The notes under the pieces were generated by a model. It was not told where the DNA came from. It saw nothing but the letters and a program-made list of their open reading frames with translations, and ran no database searches. A DNA stretch of 64,000 bases, from assembly GCA_017447185.1 (NCBI GenBank), contig JAFSOC010000008.1, positions 62,001 to 126,000 on the forward strand, read 5' to 3'. Shown piece by piece: positions 26,222 to 35,654 of the stretch (position 1 is its first letter; each line of letters begins with the position of its first letter). Made by a program: the position numbers and the translations under genes. This stretch comes from Clostridia bacterium (GTDB lineage Bacteria > Bacillota > Clostridia > Christensenellales > Aristaeellaceae).

Positions 26222-27490
26222 ATGGTTGAAAGTATCCGGAAAATGTGGAAGATCCCCGAGCTTCGGAAAAAGGTTCTGTATACCTTCCTGATGCTGGTGC
26301 TGTACCGTCTGGTCAGCGTGATTCCCGCTCCCGGTGTCGACATTTCCAGAGTCAACACGGAAATGGCGAATCTGCCGCTGCTGGACCTGGTCAACATGAT
26401 GACCGGTAACTCTTTCAGCCAGATGACCATCATGGCGATGGGTATTACACCCTACATTAACGCCAGCATTATTATGCAGCTGCTGACCATCGCGATTCCC
26501 GCGCTGGAGCGGCTGAGCAAAGAAGAAGACGGACGCCAGAAGATCAACCGGATCACCCGGTATGTCACTGTCGGCCTGGCTGCCCTGCAGGCGATCGGCC
26601 TGGTTCGCGGCCTCGGCTACATCAAGGACGGCTGGTTGAACTACGTACTGGTCGGCGTCACCATGGCTGCAGGTACCGCGCTGGCGATGTGGATCGGCGA
26701 ACGCGTGACGGAGAAGGGTGTCGGTAACGGCGTCTCCCTCCTGATCTTCGTCGGTATCATCTCCAACCTGTTCAGCGGCATCGTCCAGGGCTTCAGCTCT
26801 GCGGTGACCACCGGAACAACCAGCGGCTGGATCAACGTCATCGGCATTATTGTCACCTGTATCCTCATGACGGTGATTGTCACCTTCGTGGAACTGGGCG
26901 AACGGCGGATTCCGCTGCAGATCGCCAAGCAGGTGAAAGGCCGCCGCGTATACGGCGGACAGAACACTCACATGAGCCTGAAGGTCGTCTCCGTCGGCGT
27001 GCTGCCCCTGATCTTCGCGTACAGCTTCCTGGCTTTCCCGGGAACCATCGCGCAGCTGGTAGCCCCCAACGGCGGATTCACCCAGTGGTGGAACCGGACC
27101 ATGTATACCGGCAGCGTCTGGTACATGATCGTTTCCGCGCTGCTGATCATCGCCTTCACGTTCTTCTACTCCTCCATCAGCTTCGATCCGAAGCAGCAGG
27201 CGGAGCAGCTGCAGCAGCAGGGTGCCGTGATCCCCGGACAGCGGGGCAAGAACGTGCGCCAGTACCTGCAGAACATCGTGAGCAGACTGAATCTCTTTGC
27301 GGCACTGTTCCTGGCCATCCTGGCCGCGGTACCTACGCTGCTCCTGCGTCTGGCGGGCGTGAGCGTTCCCTTTGCCGCAAGCTCCATCCTGATCGCTGTG
27401 AGCGTATCGCTGGAAACCATCCGCACCATCCAGGGCGAGATGAGCGTACGCGGCATCGATATGGATATGGACAACGTTGGATTCATGTAA
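26222..27490 (+). CDS. secY: Protein translocase channel subunit SecY
   Basis: 422 residues with about ten membrane segments, the channel of the Sec translocon. Conserved parts are the first segment LYTFLMLVLYRLVSVIPAPG, the plug-region ALGITPYI-like AMGITPYINASIIMQLL, and the cytosolic loops with GERVTEKGVGNGVSLLIF and ELGERRIPLQIAKQ. As usual in Bacillota it lies between rplO and adk. Confidence 0.96.
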   Translation: MVESIRKMWKIPELRKKVLYTFLMLVLYRLVSVIPAPGVDISRVNTEMANLPLLDLVNMMTGNSFSQMTIMAMGITPYINASIIMQLLTIAIPALERLSKEEDGRQKINRITRYVTVGLAALQAIGLVRGLGYIKDGWLNYVLVGVTMAAGTALAMWIGERVTEKGVGNGVSLLIFVGIISNLFSGIVQGFSSAVTTGTTSGWINVIGIIVTCILMTVIVTFVELGERRIPLQIAKQVKGRRVYGGQNTHMSLKVVSVGVLPLIFAYSFLAFPGTIAQLVAPNGGFTQWWNRTMYTGSVWYMIVSALLIIAFTFFYSSISFDPKQQAEQLQQQGAVIPGQRGKNVRQYLQNIVSRLNLFAALFLAILAAVPTLLLRLAGVSVPFAASSILIAVSVSLETIRTIQGEMSVRGIDMDMDNVGFM

Positions 27491-27525
27491 TTTGTCTTTA
27501 AATGCATGAAAAGGAGGGAACCTGA

Positions 27526-28155
27526 ATGAACATTATCTTTCTCGGACCTCCCGGGGCAGGAAAGGGCACACAGGCGCAGAAAATCTGCGACGCCCTGAAC
27601 ATTCCCCAGATTTCCACAGGCGACATTCTCCGCAGGGCCATGAAAGAGGGCACGGAAACGGGCCTGAAGGCCAAGAGTTTCATTGACGCCGGGCAGCTGG
27701 TACCGGACGACGTCATCATCGACATCGTGAAGGAACGGCTGGCCATGGCGGACTGCGGAAACGGCTACATCCTGGACGGGTTCCCCCGGACAGTGCCGCA
27801 GGCTGAAGCGCTGGACACCTTTGCCACCATCGATACAGTCATCGAGCTGGACGTGGCGGACCAGGTGCTGGTGGAGCGGCTGAGCGGACGCCGTGTATGC
27901 CTGAAGTGCGGCGCGACCTATCACCTGAGCATGCTGAACGGCGAAACGAAGTGCTCCAAGTGCGGCGAAGAGCTGATTCAGCGGGATGACGATAAGGCCG
28001 AAACCGTGCTGAACCGCCTGGAAGTATACCATGCACAGACGGCTCCCCTGATCGGATATTACGAGAAGAAGGGCCTGCTGAAGAAGGTAGACGGCGCGCA
28101 GGGGCTGGATAACACCTTTGCCGCCATCATGAAAGAGCTGGGGGCAAAGGCATGA
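27526..28155 (+). CDS. adk: Adenylate kinase with zinc-binding LID
   Basis: Converts ATP plus AMP to two ADP. 209 residues, a little short for the zinc-lidded form. GPPGAGKGTQA at 7-17 is the phosphate loop and DGFPRTVPQA the AMP region. The LID has Cys125, Cys128, Cys143 and Cys146; the spacer between the pairs is shorter than in Bacillus (no NPPK-type segment). The stop overlaps the map start (ATGA). Confidence 0.96.
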   Translation: MNIIFLGPPGAGKGTQAQKICDALNIPQISTGDILRRAMKEGTETGLKAKSFIDAGQLVPDDVIIDIVKERLAMADCGNGYILDGFPRTVPQAEALDTFATIDTVIELDVADQVLVERLSGRRVCLKCGATYHLSMLNGETKCSKCGEELIQRDDDKAETVLNRLEVYHAQTAPLIGYYEKKGLLKKVDGAQGLDNTFAAIMKELGAKA

Positions 28156-28928
28156 TCAGCCTGAAGAACCCCAAGCAAATCGCCAAAATGCGGGATGCCG
28201 GCAAAATCCTGCGCGAGGTGGAGGACGAGGTCCGGCTGGCCATCCGGCCGGGCATCTCCACCGCCGAACTGGATGAGCTGGCGGAACGGCTGATCCGAAA
28301 GAATCACGCCATTCCATCCTCCCTGGGCTATGAAGGCTATCCCGGTTCCATCTGCGCCAGCATCAATGACGAAGTGGTGCACGGGATTCCCAGCAAAACC
28401 AGGATCCTGCAGGAAGGCGATATCCTGAGCGTTGACTGCACGCTGCTGCTGGACGGCTGGCAGGCCGACTCCGCCTTTACGGCCGGCGTCGGACAGATCA
28501 GTCCGGAAGCGGAAAAGCTGATCCGCGTCACCGAAGAGTGTTTCTGGGAAGGCATGCGCGAGTGTGTCATCGGAAACCGGCTGGGAGATGTCGGAGCGGC
28601 GATCGACCGCCACGCCCGGGCCAACGGGTTTTCCACGATCAAGGAATTCACGGGGCACGGAATCGGACGGGAGATGCACGAGGATCCCGCGGTGTACAAC
28701 TTCGGCGATCCCGGAAGAGGGCTGCGGCTGCGCCGCGGAATGACCCTGGCGGTGGAGCCCATGATTTCCATGGGCGGATGGCACCTTTCCATCGACGACG
28801 ACGGATGGTGCGCCAGAACCACGGATCATTCATGGTGCGCTCACTATGAACACACGATCGCGATTACCGAAGAGGGACTGCCCGAAATCCTGACGCTGCC
28901 CGGTTTCACATGGGAGGCGGAAGCATGA
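28152..28928 (+). CDS. map: Type I methionine aminopeptidase
   Basis: Removes the initiator methionine from new proteins. 258 residues. Metal ligands are Asp95 and Asp106 (SVDCTLLLDGWQAD), His169 (GHGIGREMHE), Glu202 (AVEPM) and Glu233 (HYEHT). The form lacks the N-terminal zinc-finger extension. It overlaps both neighbours by four bases, so adk, map and the KOW gene are translationally coupled. Confidence 0.96.
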   Translation: MISLKNPKQIAKMRDAGKILREVEDEVRLAIRPGISTAELDELAERLIRKNHAIPSSLGYEGYPGSICASINDEVVHGIPSKTRILQEGDILSVDCTLLLDGWQADSAFTAGVGQISPEAEKLIRVTEECFWEGMRECVIGNRLGDVGAAIDRHARANGFSTIKEFTGHGIGREMHEDPAVYNFGDPGRGLRLRRGMTLAVEPMISMGGWHLSIDDDGWCARTTDHSWCAHYEHTIAITEEGLPEILTLPGFTWEAEA

Positions 28929-29227
28929 AGGAACCCTTTTCCCTCGAGAGAGGACGCGTAGTGGAGAGCACACAGGGCCGGGACAAGGGAAAAACCTTTC
29001 TGGTTCTGGAACAGTGCGGGAAGGACCTGGTGCTGATTGCCGACGGCATGAACCACAAACTGTCCAACCCGAAAAAGAAGAAGACGAAACATCTTCGCGC
29101 GAAACCGGTGCTGGTCGACTGGAACACCATCCGTCCGGAAGGCGGAAAGGTACAGGACAGCGATCTGCGAAGAGCGCTGGAGCAGAACGGATTCGCCGTG
29201 GAACGCTCGCTGTGCAAGGAGGGCTGA
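28925..29227 (+). CDS. KOW-domain RNA-binding protein
   Basis: 100-residue basic protein, found at this place (between map and infA) in many Clostridia and related to L14e/KOW proteins. The KOW motif is [35 protein letters not shown] follows, and the last third is a short helical region. A role in translation or ribosome assembly is inferred from location and fold only. ATG 28925 overlaps the map stop (ATGA). Confidence 0.85.
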   Translation: MKEPFSLERGRVVESTQGRDKGKTFLVLEQCGKDLVLIADGMNHKLSNPKKKKTKHLRAKPVLVDWNTIRPEGGKVQDSDLRRALEQNGFAVERSLCKEG

Positions 29228-29231
29228 TCTT

Positions 29232-29589
<358 letters not shown>

Positions 29590-29603
29590 GAAGCAGAACA
29601 GGA

Positions 29604-29636
29604 AACGCCGGTGGGAGAACACCGGCGTTTTTCTTT
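29604..29636 (+). terminator. Terminator ending the ribosomal operon after rpmJ
   Basis: Perfect 10-bp stem AACGCCGGTG / CACCGGCGTT (29604-29613, 29620-29629), loop GGAGAA, then TTTTCTTT. Its T-run runs into the next -35 box. Confidence 0.88.
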
Positions 29637-29662
29637 ACGAAAAAGACATAATGTGGTAATAT
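29634..29662 (+). promoter_or_regulatory. Promoter of the membrane protein/uvrC unit
   Basis: TTTACG (29634-29639), 17-base spacer, TAATAT (29657-29662). The layout is almost identical to the parA promoter, which also starts within a terminator T-run. Confidence 0.6.
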
Positions 29663-29686
29663 ATGCCTGAAACGGAGGTTGTACCA

Positions 29687-30166
29687 ATGTACAGACGTTA
29701 TTCCCAGGCAAACGGGAACGCCGCCTCCATGGGCCAGATGAAGCGGAGCCGCATCAAGGACCTGCTGATCCTGGTGCTGATCGGTGTGCTGGTTGCCGCA
29801 CTGGTAATCGGTATCCCGGCGGTGCAGAAGGAGAACGGAACCCGATTGTCTTTTATCCGGCGGATGCAGACGGAATGTGACGAAGCCGTCCGCCAGACGG
29901 CGTCGCTGAGCCGCAACGCCGGCGCGGATTCGGCGTCGATCCTGGCGCGGATCCGCAGCAACCTGTACGCGATCCGGACCGTCAGCGACCTGAACACGGC
30001 CCGCAGCGGCGAGATCCTCGTGCAGGAGGACCGGATCCTGACGCTGCAGAACACGGTGGACCGCTACCTGACCTACCTGACCACGGGCATGGATACCGGT
30101 GAATATCAGACGAACCTGCAGATTGCGCTGGAAGACCTGCAGGCGGAACTGAACGCATTGAAGTAA
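29687..30166 (+). CDS. Small single-pass membrane protein of unknown function
   Basis: 159 residues that I do not recognise. A basic cytosolic N-terminus (MKRSRIKD) is followed by one membrane segment at about 26-46 (LLILVLIGVLVAALVIGIPAV) and a C-terminal domain of about 110 residues predicted to be helical, with regular hydrophobic spacing (LYAIRTVSDLNTARSG, LQIALEDLQAELNALK). The last part suggests a coiled coil. GGAGG lies 9 bases before ATG 29687. uvrC begins three bases after its stop, so the two are cotranscribed. Confidence 0.75.
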   Translation: MYRRYSQANGNAASMGQMKRSRIKDLLILVLIGVLVAALVIGIPAVQKENGTRLSFIRRMQTECDEAVRQTASLSRNAGADSASILARIRSNLYAIRTVSDLNTARSGEILVQEDRILTLQNTVDRYLTYLTTGMDTGEYQTNLQIALEDLQAELNALK

Positions 30167-30169
30167 ACG

Positions 30170-32023
30170 ATGAAATACTGGGGCGAAAAACTCGAAGAGA
30201 AAATCAGCATGCTGCCCGATTCACCGGGATGTTACCTGATGAAAAACCGGGACGGCACGGTTATTTACGTGGGAAAAGCGGTGAACCTGAAGAACCGCGT
30301 GAAGAGCTATTTCCGCGATACGGCGCACACGCCCAAAGTGGAAGCCATGATTTCCCATATCGACGATTTTGAAATCCTGCTGTGTGAAACCAACCTGGAA
30401 GCACTGATCCTTGAGTGCAACCTGATCAAACATTACAAGCCTTACTACAACATCCTTCTGAAGGACGACAAGCACTATCCCTACCTGAAGGTGGACCTGC
30501 GCCAGCCCTATCCGCGGCTGGAGATCACCCGCCGGATGGAAAAGGACGGTGCGAAATATTTTGGCCCGTATATCGGCGCCAACGCGGTGCGCCAGGTGAT
30601 CGAAGCGGTACGGGATGTGTTTCCGCTGCGGTCCTGCCGGCAGGCGCTGCCGCCGGTGCACCCGAAGCGGCCCTGCATGAACTGGGACATCGGGCGGTGC
30701 ATGGCGCCCTGCGCCGGAAAATGCACGGAAGCCGAATACGGGGAGATGATGGCAGGGGTCATGAATTTCCTGAACGGCGACTACGACAGCGTGCTGAAGA
30801 AGCTGAAGTCGGACATGGAGGAAGCGGCGGCCGCCATGCGGTACGAGAAGGCGGCGCGGATCCGGGACAAGATCAAGGATGTCCAGGGCCTGATGGAACG
30901 CCAGATCGCCCTGCGGACCGACCGGAGCGAGCAGGACCTGATCGCCCTGGCCCAGGACGGGCTGGACGCCATGGTCCAGATCCTTTATGTGCGCGGCGGA
31001 CGGATGATCGGCGGCGACCACTTTGCCCTGCCCCGGGAAGGCGGGGAGGATCCCGGCGAGGTGCTGGCGGGATTCATGCTGCAGTACTATGAAAACGCGG
31101 GGCTGATTCCCCGGAACGTGCTGTGCCAGCAGCTGCCGGAAGGCATGGCGGAACAGCTGGAGGGCTGGCTGCGGGAGAAAAAGGGATCCGCGGTGACTGT
31201 GGCGGAGCCGCAGCGGGGTGAGAAGCACGACCTGATCATCCTGGCGGCGAAGAACGCGGCGGACGCGCTGGAGAAGCGCAACGCGCGGCGGACCGTCCAC
31301 GAGGAGCGGACCACCGGGGCCGCGGCAAAGCTGGGAGAGATCCTGGGGATGGAAAAGTATCCCCGGCGGATCGAAGGATACGATATATCCAACACCCAGG
31401 GCGTGCAGAGCGTGGCGGCCATGGTGGTGTTTATCGACGGGGAACCGGCGAAAAAGGAATACCGGCACTTCCGGATCAAGACTGTGGAAGGGGCCAACGA
31501 CTTTGCCTCGCTGTATGAAACACTGCAGCGGCGGTATGCGCATGCCCTGAAGGAAAAGGAAAGCGGCGGTGACAAGTTCAGCGACCTGCCGGACCTGATC
31601 CTCATCGACGGCGGCCCGCAGCAGCTGCGGTTTGCGCGGCAGGCGATCCTGGACCTGGGGCTGGAGCCCCCGGATATGTTCGGCCTGGCGGAAAAGCATG
31701 AGGAAATCTGGCTGCCGGACGCGGAGGAACCCATCCTGCTGGATCACCGTACGCCGGAACTGCAGCTGGTGCAACGGGTGCGCGACGAGGCGCACCGGTT
31801 CGGCATCATCCACCACCGGGCACTGCGGGGGAAAGCCTCCATCCATTCACAGCTGGAGGATATCCCGGGCGTGGGCCCGGCCCGGCGCAAGGCGCTGCTG
31901 AAGGCTTTCGGCAGCCTGAAGGCCATCCGGGAGGCGGACATGGACACGTTGATGCAGGTAAAGGGAATGAACCGGACGGCGGCCGGGGCGGTGCGTGCCT
32001 GGGCAGAAGCGAAGGAAAAATAG
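30170..32023 (+). CDS. uvrC: UvrABC excinuclease subunit C
   Basis: Makes both incisions during nucleotide excision repair. 617 residues with all domains: GIY-YIG nuclease (about 13-95, PGCYLMKN ... VIYVGKAVNLKNRVKSYF), a cysteine cluster for an iron-sulfur centre (Cys156, Cys169, Cys177, Cys181), the UVR motif near 205-235 that binds UvrB, an RNase-H-like nuclease (EGYDISNTQG) and a C-terminal helix-hairpin-helix pair (LEDIPGVGPARRKALLKAFG). uvrA and uvrB are not in the window. Confidence 0.95.
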   Translation: MKYWGEKLEEKISMLPDSPGCYLMKNRDGTVIYVGKAVNLKNRVKSYFRDTAHTPKVEAMISHIDDFEILLCETNLEALILECNLIKHYKPYYNILLKDDKHYPYLKVDLRQPYPRLEITRRMEKDGAKYFGPYIGANAVRQVIEAVRDVFPLRSCRQALPPVHPKRPCMNWDIGRCMAPCAGKCTEAEYGEMMAGVMNFLNGDYDSVLKKLKSDMEEAAAAMRYEKAARIRDKIKDVQGLMERQIALRTDRSEQDLIALAQDGLDAMVQILYVRGGRMIGGDHFALPREGGEDPGEVLAGFMLQYYENAGLIPRNVLCQQLPEGMAEQLEGWLREKKGSAVTVAEPQRGEKHDLIILAAKNAADALEKRNARRTVHEERTTGAAAKLGEILGMEKYPRRIEGYDISNTQGVQSVAAMVVFIDGEPAKKEYRHFRIKTVEGANDFASLYETLQRRYAHALKEKESGGDKFSDLPDLILIDGGPQQLRFARQAILDLGLEPPDMFGLAEKHEEIWLPDAEEPILLDHRTPELQLVQRVRDEAHRFGIIHHRALRGKASIHSQLEDIPGVGPARRKALLKAFGSLKAIREADMDTLMQVKGMNRTAAGAVRAWAEAKEK

Positions 32024-32060
32024 TGCTTGTCGCGTACGGGGATTCATGAGATAATTAAAG

Positions 32061-32092
32061 TTAGTGGTCAGTGATCAATTGTCAGTTGTCAG
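32061..32092 (+). repeat. TTAGTTG/GTCAGTT-type heptamer repeat
   Basis: TTAGTGGTCAGTGATCAATT then GTCAGTTGTCAG, behind uvrC. It resembles GTGGCCTGTGATCAGTC at 4201 and GCGGTCAGTATTCAG at 1265. Confidence 0.65.
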
Positions 32093-32112
32093 CTTTCGTC
32101 AGTCGGATGATG

Positions 32113-32210
32113 AGATCCCTCGACGGGATCGGGATGACACAGTGAGAAATCTGTAGTTCCTTTGGGCACCTGAAGATTTACGGGCCCCTTCGACTGCGCT
32201 CAGGGTGACA
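32113..32210 (+). repeat. Pair of TCGAC...TGACA-type intergenic repeats
   Basis: Unit at 32113-32141 (AGATCCCTCGACGGGATCGG then GATGACACA) and unit at 32185-32210 (CCCCTTCGACTGCGCTCAGG then GTGACA). The second is identical over about 23 bases to the unit at 10399-10421. Confidence 0.8.
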
Positions 32211-32260
32211 TTGTCTGTCCGGTTTGTATTTTATACATTCAGGTATTTAGGGGGAAGTAT

Positions 32261-32554
32261 ATGGCTACGGGATTATGGGTGAAGACGATACGCCATCACC
32301 GTACGGATCTGCAGGCCACGGTTCCCTGCACGCGGGGTGACGCCCATGCCGCGCTCCGGGAGGCCTGCCACGAGCTGGACCTGCCGGAACCGATCTGGCT
32401 GGACAAGAACGAGCGGGAATGGGCGGAATTCGGCATGACACGGTTCATGCCGGACGCTTTCTTTGAAACGGTTCCCTTTGAACGGCTGGAGATCGAATAC
32501 ATCGATCCGGACGCGCCGAAGAAGAAAAGCAAGGATCCGAGGAATGCATTCTAA
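32261..32554 (+). CDS. Conserved hypothetical protein
   Basis: 97 residues, no signal peptide or membrane segment. The N-terminus (ATGLWVKTIRHHRTDLQATV) is basic, the centre has DAHAALREACHELDLPEPIWL, and the tail is charged (YIDPDAPKKKSKDPRNAF). I recall similar small proteins of unknown function in other Clostridia. GGGGGAAG precedes the ATG. It stands alone between repeat-filled gaps. Confidence 0.75.
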   Translation: MATGLWVKTIRHHRTDLQATVPCTRGDAHAALREACHELDLPEPIWLDKNEREWAEFGMTRFMPDAFFETVPFERLEIEYIDPDAPKKKSKDPRNAF

Positions 32555-32556
32555 TT

Positions 32557-32576
32557 CTTAGTTGTTAGTTTTTAGA
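32557..32576 (+). repeat. TTAGTTG-type heptamer repeat
   Basis: CTTAGTTGTTAGTTTTTAGA, directly behind the stop of the hypothetical gene. Confidence 0.65.
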
Positions 32577-32595
32577 GTGGGACGGGAAAGAACGA

Positions 32596-33960
32596 ATGGA
32601 TAAGAAAGTATATGATCTGATTGACAGCTACCGGGATGAATATGTGGAGACGCTGCGGCGGTGGGTGAACGTACCTTCGGTGAAGGGCGCGCCGGCGGAG
32701 AAGGCGCCCTTTGGCTCGGAAGTCCGCCGGATGCTGGACACGGCCATGGAAGACGCCCGGAAGCTGGGCTTTGAAACGCGGGACTTTGACGGCTACGCCT
32801 GCGACATCACGCTGGGGGACGCGGCGGAAAAGATCGCCGTGCTGGGCCACCTGGATGTGGTGCCGGTGGGGGACGGATGGACAAAGCCTCCCTTCGAAGG
32901 CGTGATCGAGGACGGCAAAATGTACGGCCGGGGCACCAACGACGACAAGGGTCCCACCCTGGCGGCCCTGTACGCGATGCGGGCGATCCGGGACGCGGGG
33001 ATCCCGCTGAAGCGGAGCATCCGGATGATCCTTGGCTGCGACGAGGAAAGCGGATGGGAGGACATGGAATACTACGGGAAGCATGAGCAGATTCCGGAAG
33101 TGGGATTCAGCCCGGACGCCATGTTCCCGCTGATCAACACGGAAAAAGGCATGCTGGTGCTGGAGCTCCGTGCCCCGGCAGCGAAGGAAGGCCTGAAGAT
33201 CCTGGAATTCGCCACCGGCAACATGCACAACGTGATTCCCGGCGAATGCAACGCGCTGGTGGAAGGCGGGGAGGAACTGGCGGAGAAGGTCCGGCGGTTC
33301 GCGAAGATCACGGGCCTGCCTTACTCAGCAGAGGTGACGGACCGGGGCGTCCGGCTGACGGCCATCGGCATTCCGGGTCACGCTGCCTATCCGAAGGGAC
33401 GGCGGAACGCCATCGGCATGATGCTCCTGCTGCTGTTCCGGCTGGGAGCGAAGGGCCTGATCGGACCGCTGGCGACAGCGGTGGGCCTGGAGACCAACGG
33501 GCGGAGCCTGGGATGCGCAATCCAGGACGCGGTGTCCAAGGCGCTGACCTGCAACATGGGCATCCTGCGGCTGAAGGATGGCGAATGGTACGGCACGCTG
33601 GACTTCCGCTGCCCGGTGACCGCAAACCAGGAAAAGCTGATCGAGACCGTGGCCGCGCATCTGCCGGGGATTTCGATCAAGGTGGAGACCCAGAAGCCGG
33701 CGCACCACGTGCCGGCGGAGAGCGAACTGGTGCAGTGCCTGCTGGCGGCCTACAACGAAGAGACGGGCGAAACCGGAGAAGCCATGTCCACCGGCGGCGG
33801 GACCTACGCCAAGATCCTGAAGCAGGGAGTGGCCTACGGCGCCATGTTCCCGGATGAGGAAGACCTGGCCCACCAGGCAGACGAATATACGAAGATCGAC
33901 AGCATGATCAAGGCGACAAAGATTTTCGCCAACGCGCTGATCCGGCTGTGTGCAGAATAA
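32596..33960 (+). CDS. M20-family dipeptidase (PepV/Sapep type)
   Basis: Cytosolic zinc peptidase of 454 residues that releases amino acids from dipeptides. Metal and catalytic residues: His85 and Asp87 in GHLDVVPVGDGW, the Asp pair at 116-117 in GTNDDKGP, and Glu150-Glu151 in CDEESGWEDMEYY. STGGGTYAK near the C-terminus is the other conserved box. The length and the large lid domain (about 185-350) fit PepV rather than ArgE or DapE. The ABC-F gene starts 24 bases downstream. Confidence 0.88.
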   Translation: MDKKVYDLIDSYRDEYVETLRRWVNVPSVKGAPAEKAPFGSEVRRMLDTAMEDARKLGFETRDFDGYACDITLGDAAEKIAVLGHLDVVPVGDGWTKPPFEGVIEDGKMYGRGTNDDKGPTLAALYAMRAIRDAGIPLKRSIRMILGCDEESGWEDMEYYGKHEQIPEVGFSPDAMFPLINTEKGMLVLELRAPAAKEGLKILEFATGNMHNVIPGECNALVEGGEELAEKVRRFAKITGLPYSAEVTDRGVRLTAIGIPGHAAYPKGRRNAIGMMLLLLFRLGAKGLIGPLATAVGLETNGRSLGCAIQDAVSKALTCNMGILRLKDGEWYGTLDFRCPVTANQEKLIETVAAHLPGISIKVETQKPAHHVPAESELVQCLLAAYNEETGETGEAMSTGGGTYAKILKQGVAYGAMFPDEEDLAHQADEYTKIDSMIKATKIFANALIRLCAE

Positions 33961-33983
33961 GAAAACGGATGAGGTAAAACAAG

Positions 33984-35591
33984 ATGATTACAGTAAGCAA
34001 CGTATCCCTGACCTTCGGCGGGCAGAAACTGTTCTCCGGCGCGGACCTGAAGTTCCTGCCGGGTAACTGCTACGGCATTATCGGCGCCAACGGCGCCGGA
34101 AAATCCACCTTCCTGAAGATCCTCAGCGGCGAGCTGGAGCCGACCACCGGATCCGTGACGATTCCGCCGACGGAGCGCATGAGCACCCTGAAACAGGACC
34201 AGTTCATGTACGACGCCTATCCGGTGATGGATACGGTGATCATGGGCAACCAGCGGCTGTATGACATCATGAAGGAAAAGGACGCGCTGTACGCAAAGCC
34301 GGACTTCAGTGAGGCGGACGGCGAGAAGGCCGCCGAGCTGGAAGGCGAGTTCGCGGAGATGGACGGATGGAACGCGGAGAGCGACGCCGCCACGCTGCTG
34401 ACGGGCCTGGGAATCCCGGCGGAAGAGCATACCATGATGATGAGCGAGCTGCAGGCTGGCGACAAGTTCAAGGTGCTGCTGGCCCAGGCGCTTTTCGGCA
34501 ACCCGGACATCCTGCTGCTGGACGAACCGACCAACAACCTGGACAACCGGTCCGTGGCCTGGCTGGAGGATTTCCTGATGGACTTCCCGGGAACGCTGAT
34601 CGTGGTCAGCCATGACCGGTGGTTCCTGAACAACGTATGTACCCACATCGTGGATATCGACTACAACCAGGTGAAGCTGTACGTGGGCAACTACGACTTC
34701 TGGTACGAATCCAGCAAGATGATGCAGGCCCTGATGAACGACCAGAAGAAGCGGCGCGAGGACAAGATCCGCGAACTGCAGGCCTTCATCCAGCGGTTCT
34801 CCAGCAACAAGTCCAAGGCCAAGCAGGCCACCAGCCGTAGGAAGCTGCTGGACCAGCTGACCATCGAGCAGATGCCCGCTTCCAGCCGCCGCTACCCCTG
34901 GGTGGCCTTCACGCCGGATCGGGAGGCCGGCAAGGACATCCTGCAGGTGACGGACCTGAACTATACGCAGGACGGCGTACAGCTGCTGAAGAACGTATCG
35001 TTCCTGGTGACCAAGGGACAGAAGATCGCACTGGTGGGCAACGAGCAGGCGCAGACCGCCCTGTTCCGGATCCTGGCGGAGGAAATCCAGCCGGACAGCG
35101 GCACCGTCAAATGGGGCGTGACGATCACCACCAGCTATTTCCCGAAGGACAACAGCAAGTTCTTTGACGGATGCGACCTGACGATGATGCAATGGTTTGC
35201 CCAGTATTCCCCGGAACAGCTGGAGACCTATATGCGCGGCTTCCTGGGCCGGATGCTGTTCAGCGGCGACGACGTATACAAGCCCGTAAACGTGCTCTCC
35301 GGCGGCGAGAAGGTGCGCTGCATGCTGAGCCGGATGATGCTCTCCGGGGCGAACTTCCTAATGCTGGACCAGCCCACGAACCACCTGGACCTGGAATCCA
35401 TCACGGCGGTGAACAACGGACTGATCAACTTCCCGGGCAACGTGATCTTCACCAGCCAGGACCACCAGTTCATTTCCACCGTGGCCGACCGGATCATCGA
35501 GATCCGCCCGGACGGCACCATCGCGGATTACCTGTGCAACTACGAGGAATACCTGGAGAAAATCAAGGAAACGTTTGCACAGGCAAAATAA
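33984..35591 (+). CDS. ABC-F family ATPase (YbiT-like) with a degenerate second ATP site
   Basis: 535-residue twin-ATPase translation factor of the YbiT-like group. Domain one keeps Walker A GANGAGKST (Lys40), Walker B LLLDEPTNNLD (Glu181) and switch His210, but its signature is SELQAGDK (154-161) rather than LSGGE. Domain two keeps LSGGEKVR (438-445) but has lost the Walker A lysine (GNEQAQTAL, Gln357), the catalytic glutamate (LMLDQPTNHLD, Gln463) and the switch histidine (TSQDHQF, Gln492). In the head-to-tail dimer one ATP site is therefore fully consensus and the other lacks every catalytic residue. The linker (about 250-300) is rich in Lys and Arg. The intact ABC-F at 14637 offers an internal comparison. 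Confidence 0.9.
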   Translation: MITVSNVSLTFGGQKLFSGADLKFLPGNCYGIIGANGAGKSTFLKILSGELEPTTGSVTIPPTERMSTLKQDQFMYDAYPVMDTVIMGNQRLYDIMKEKDALYAKPDFSEADGEKAAELEGEFAEMDGWNAESDAATLLTGLGIPAEEHTMMMSELQAGDKFKVLLAQALFGNPDILLLDEPTNNLDNRSVAWLEDFLMDFPGTLIVVSHDRWFLNNVCTHIVDIDYNQVKLYVGNYDFWYESSKMMQALMNDQKKRREDKIRELQAFIQRFSSNKSKAKQATSRRKLLDQLTIEQMPASSRRYPWVAFTPDREAGKDILQVTDLNYTQDGVQLLKNVSFLVTKGQKIALVGNEQAQTALFRILAEEIQPDSGTVKWGVTITTSYFPKDNSKFFDGCDLTMMQWFAQYSPEQLETYMRGFLGRMLFSGDDVYKPVNVLSGGEKVRCMLSRMMLSGANFLMLDQPTNHLDLESITAVNNGLINFPGNVIFTSQDHQFISTVADRIIEIRPDGTIADYLCNYEEYLEKIKETFAQAK

Positions 35592-35603
35592 GTATGCTAT
35601 ACT
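35575..35603 (+). promoter_or_regulatory. Promoter of the cellobiose phosphorylase gene
   Basis: TTGCAC (35575-35580), 17-base spacer, TATACT (35598-35603) with an upstream TG (extended -10). It overlaps the last codons of the ABC-F gene. Confidence 0.7.
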
Positions 35604-35654
35604 CACAGAAAAGACCGTTCAAAAACGGACAAATTATCAGGAGGGAAAGAGCCC

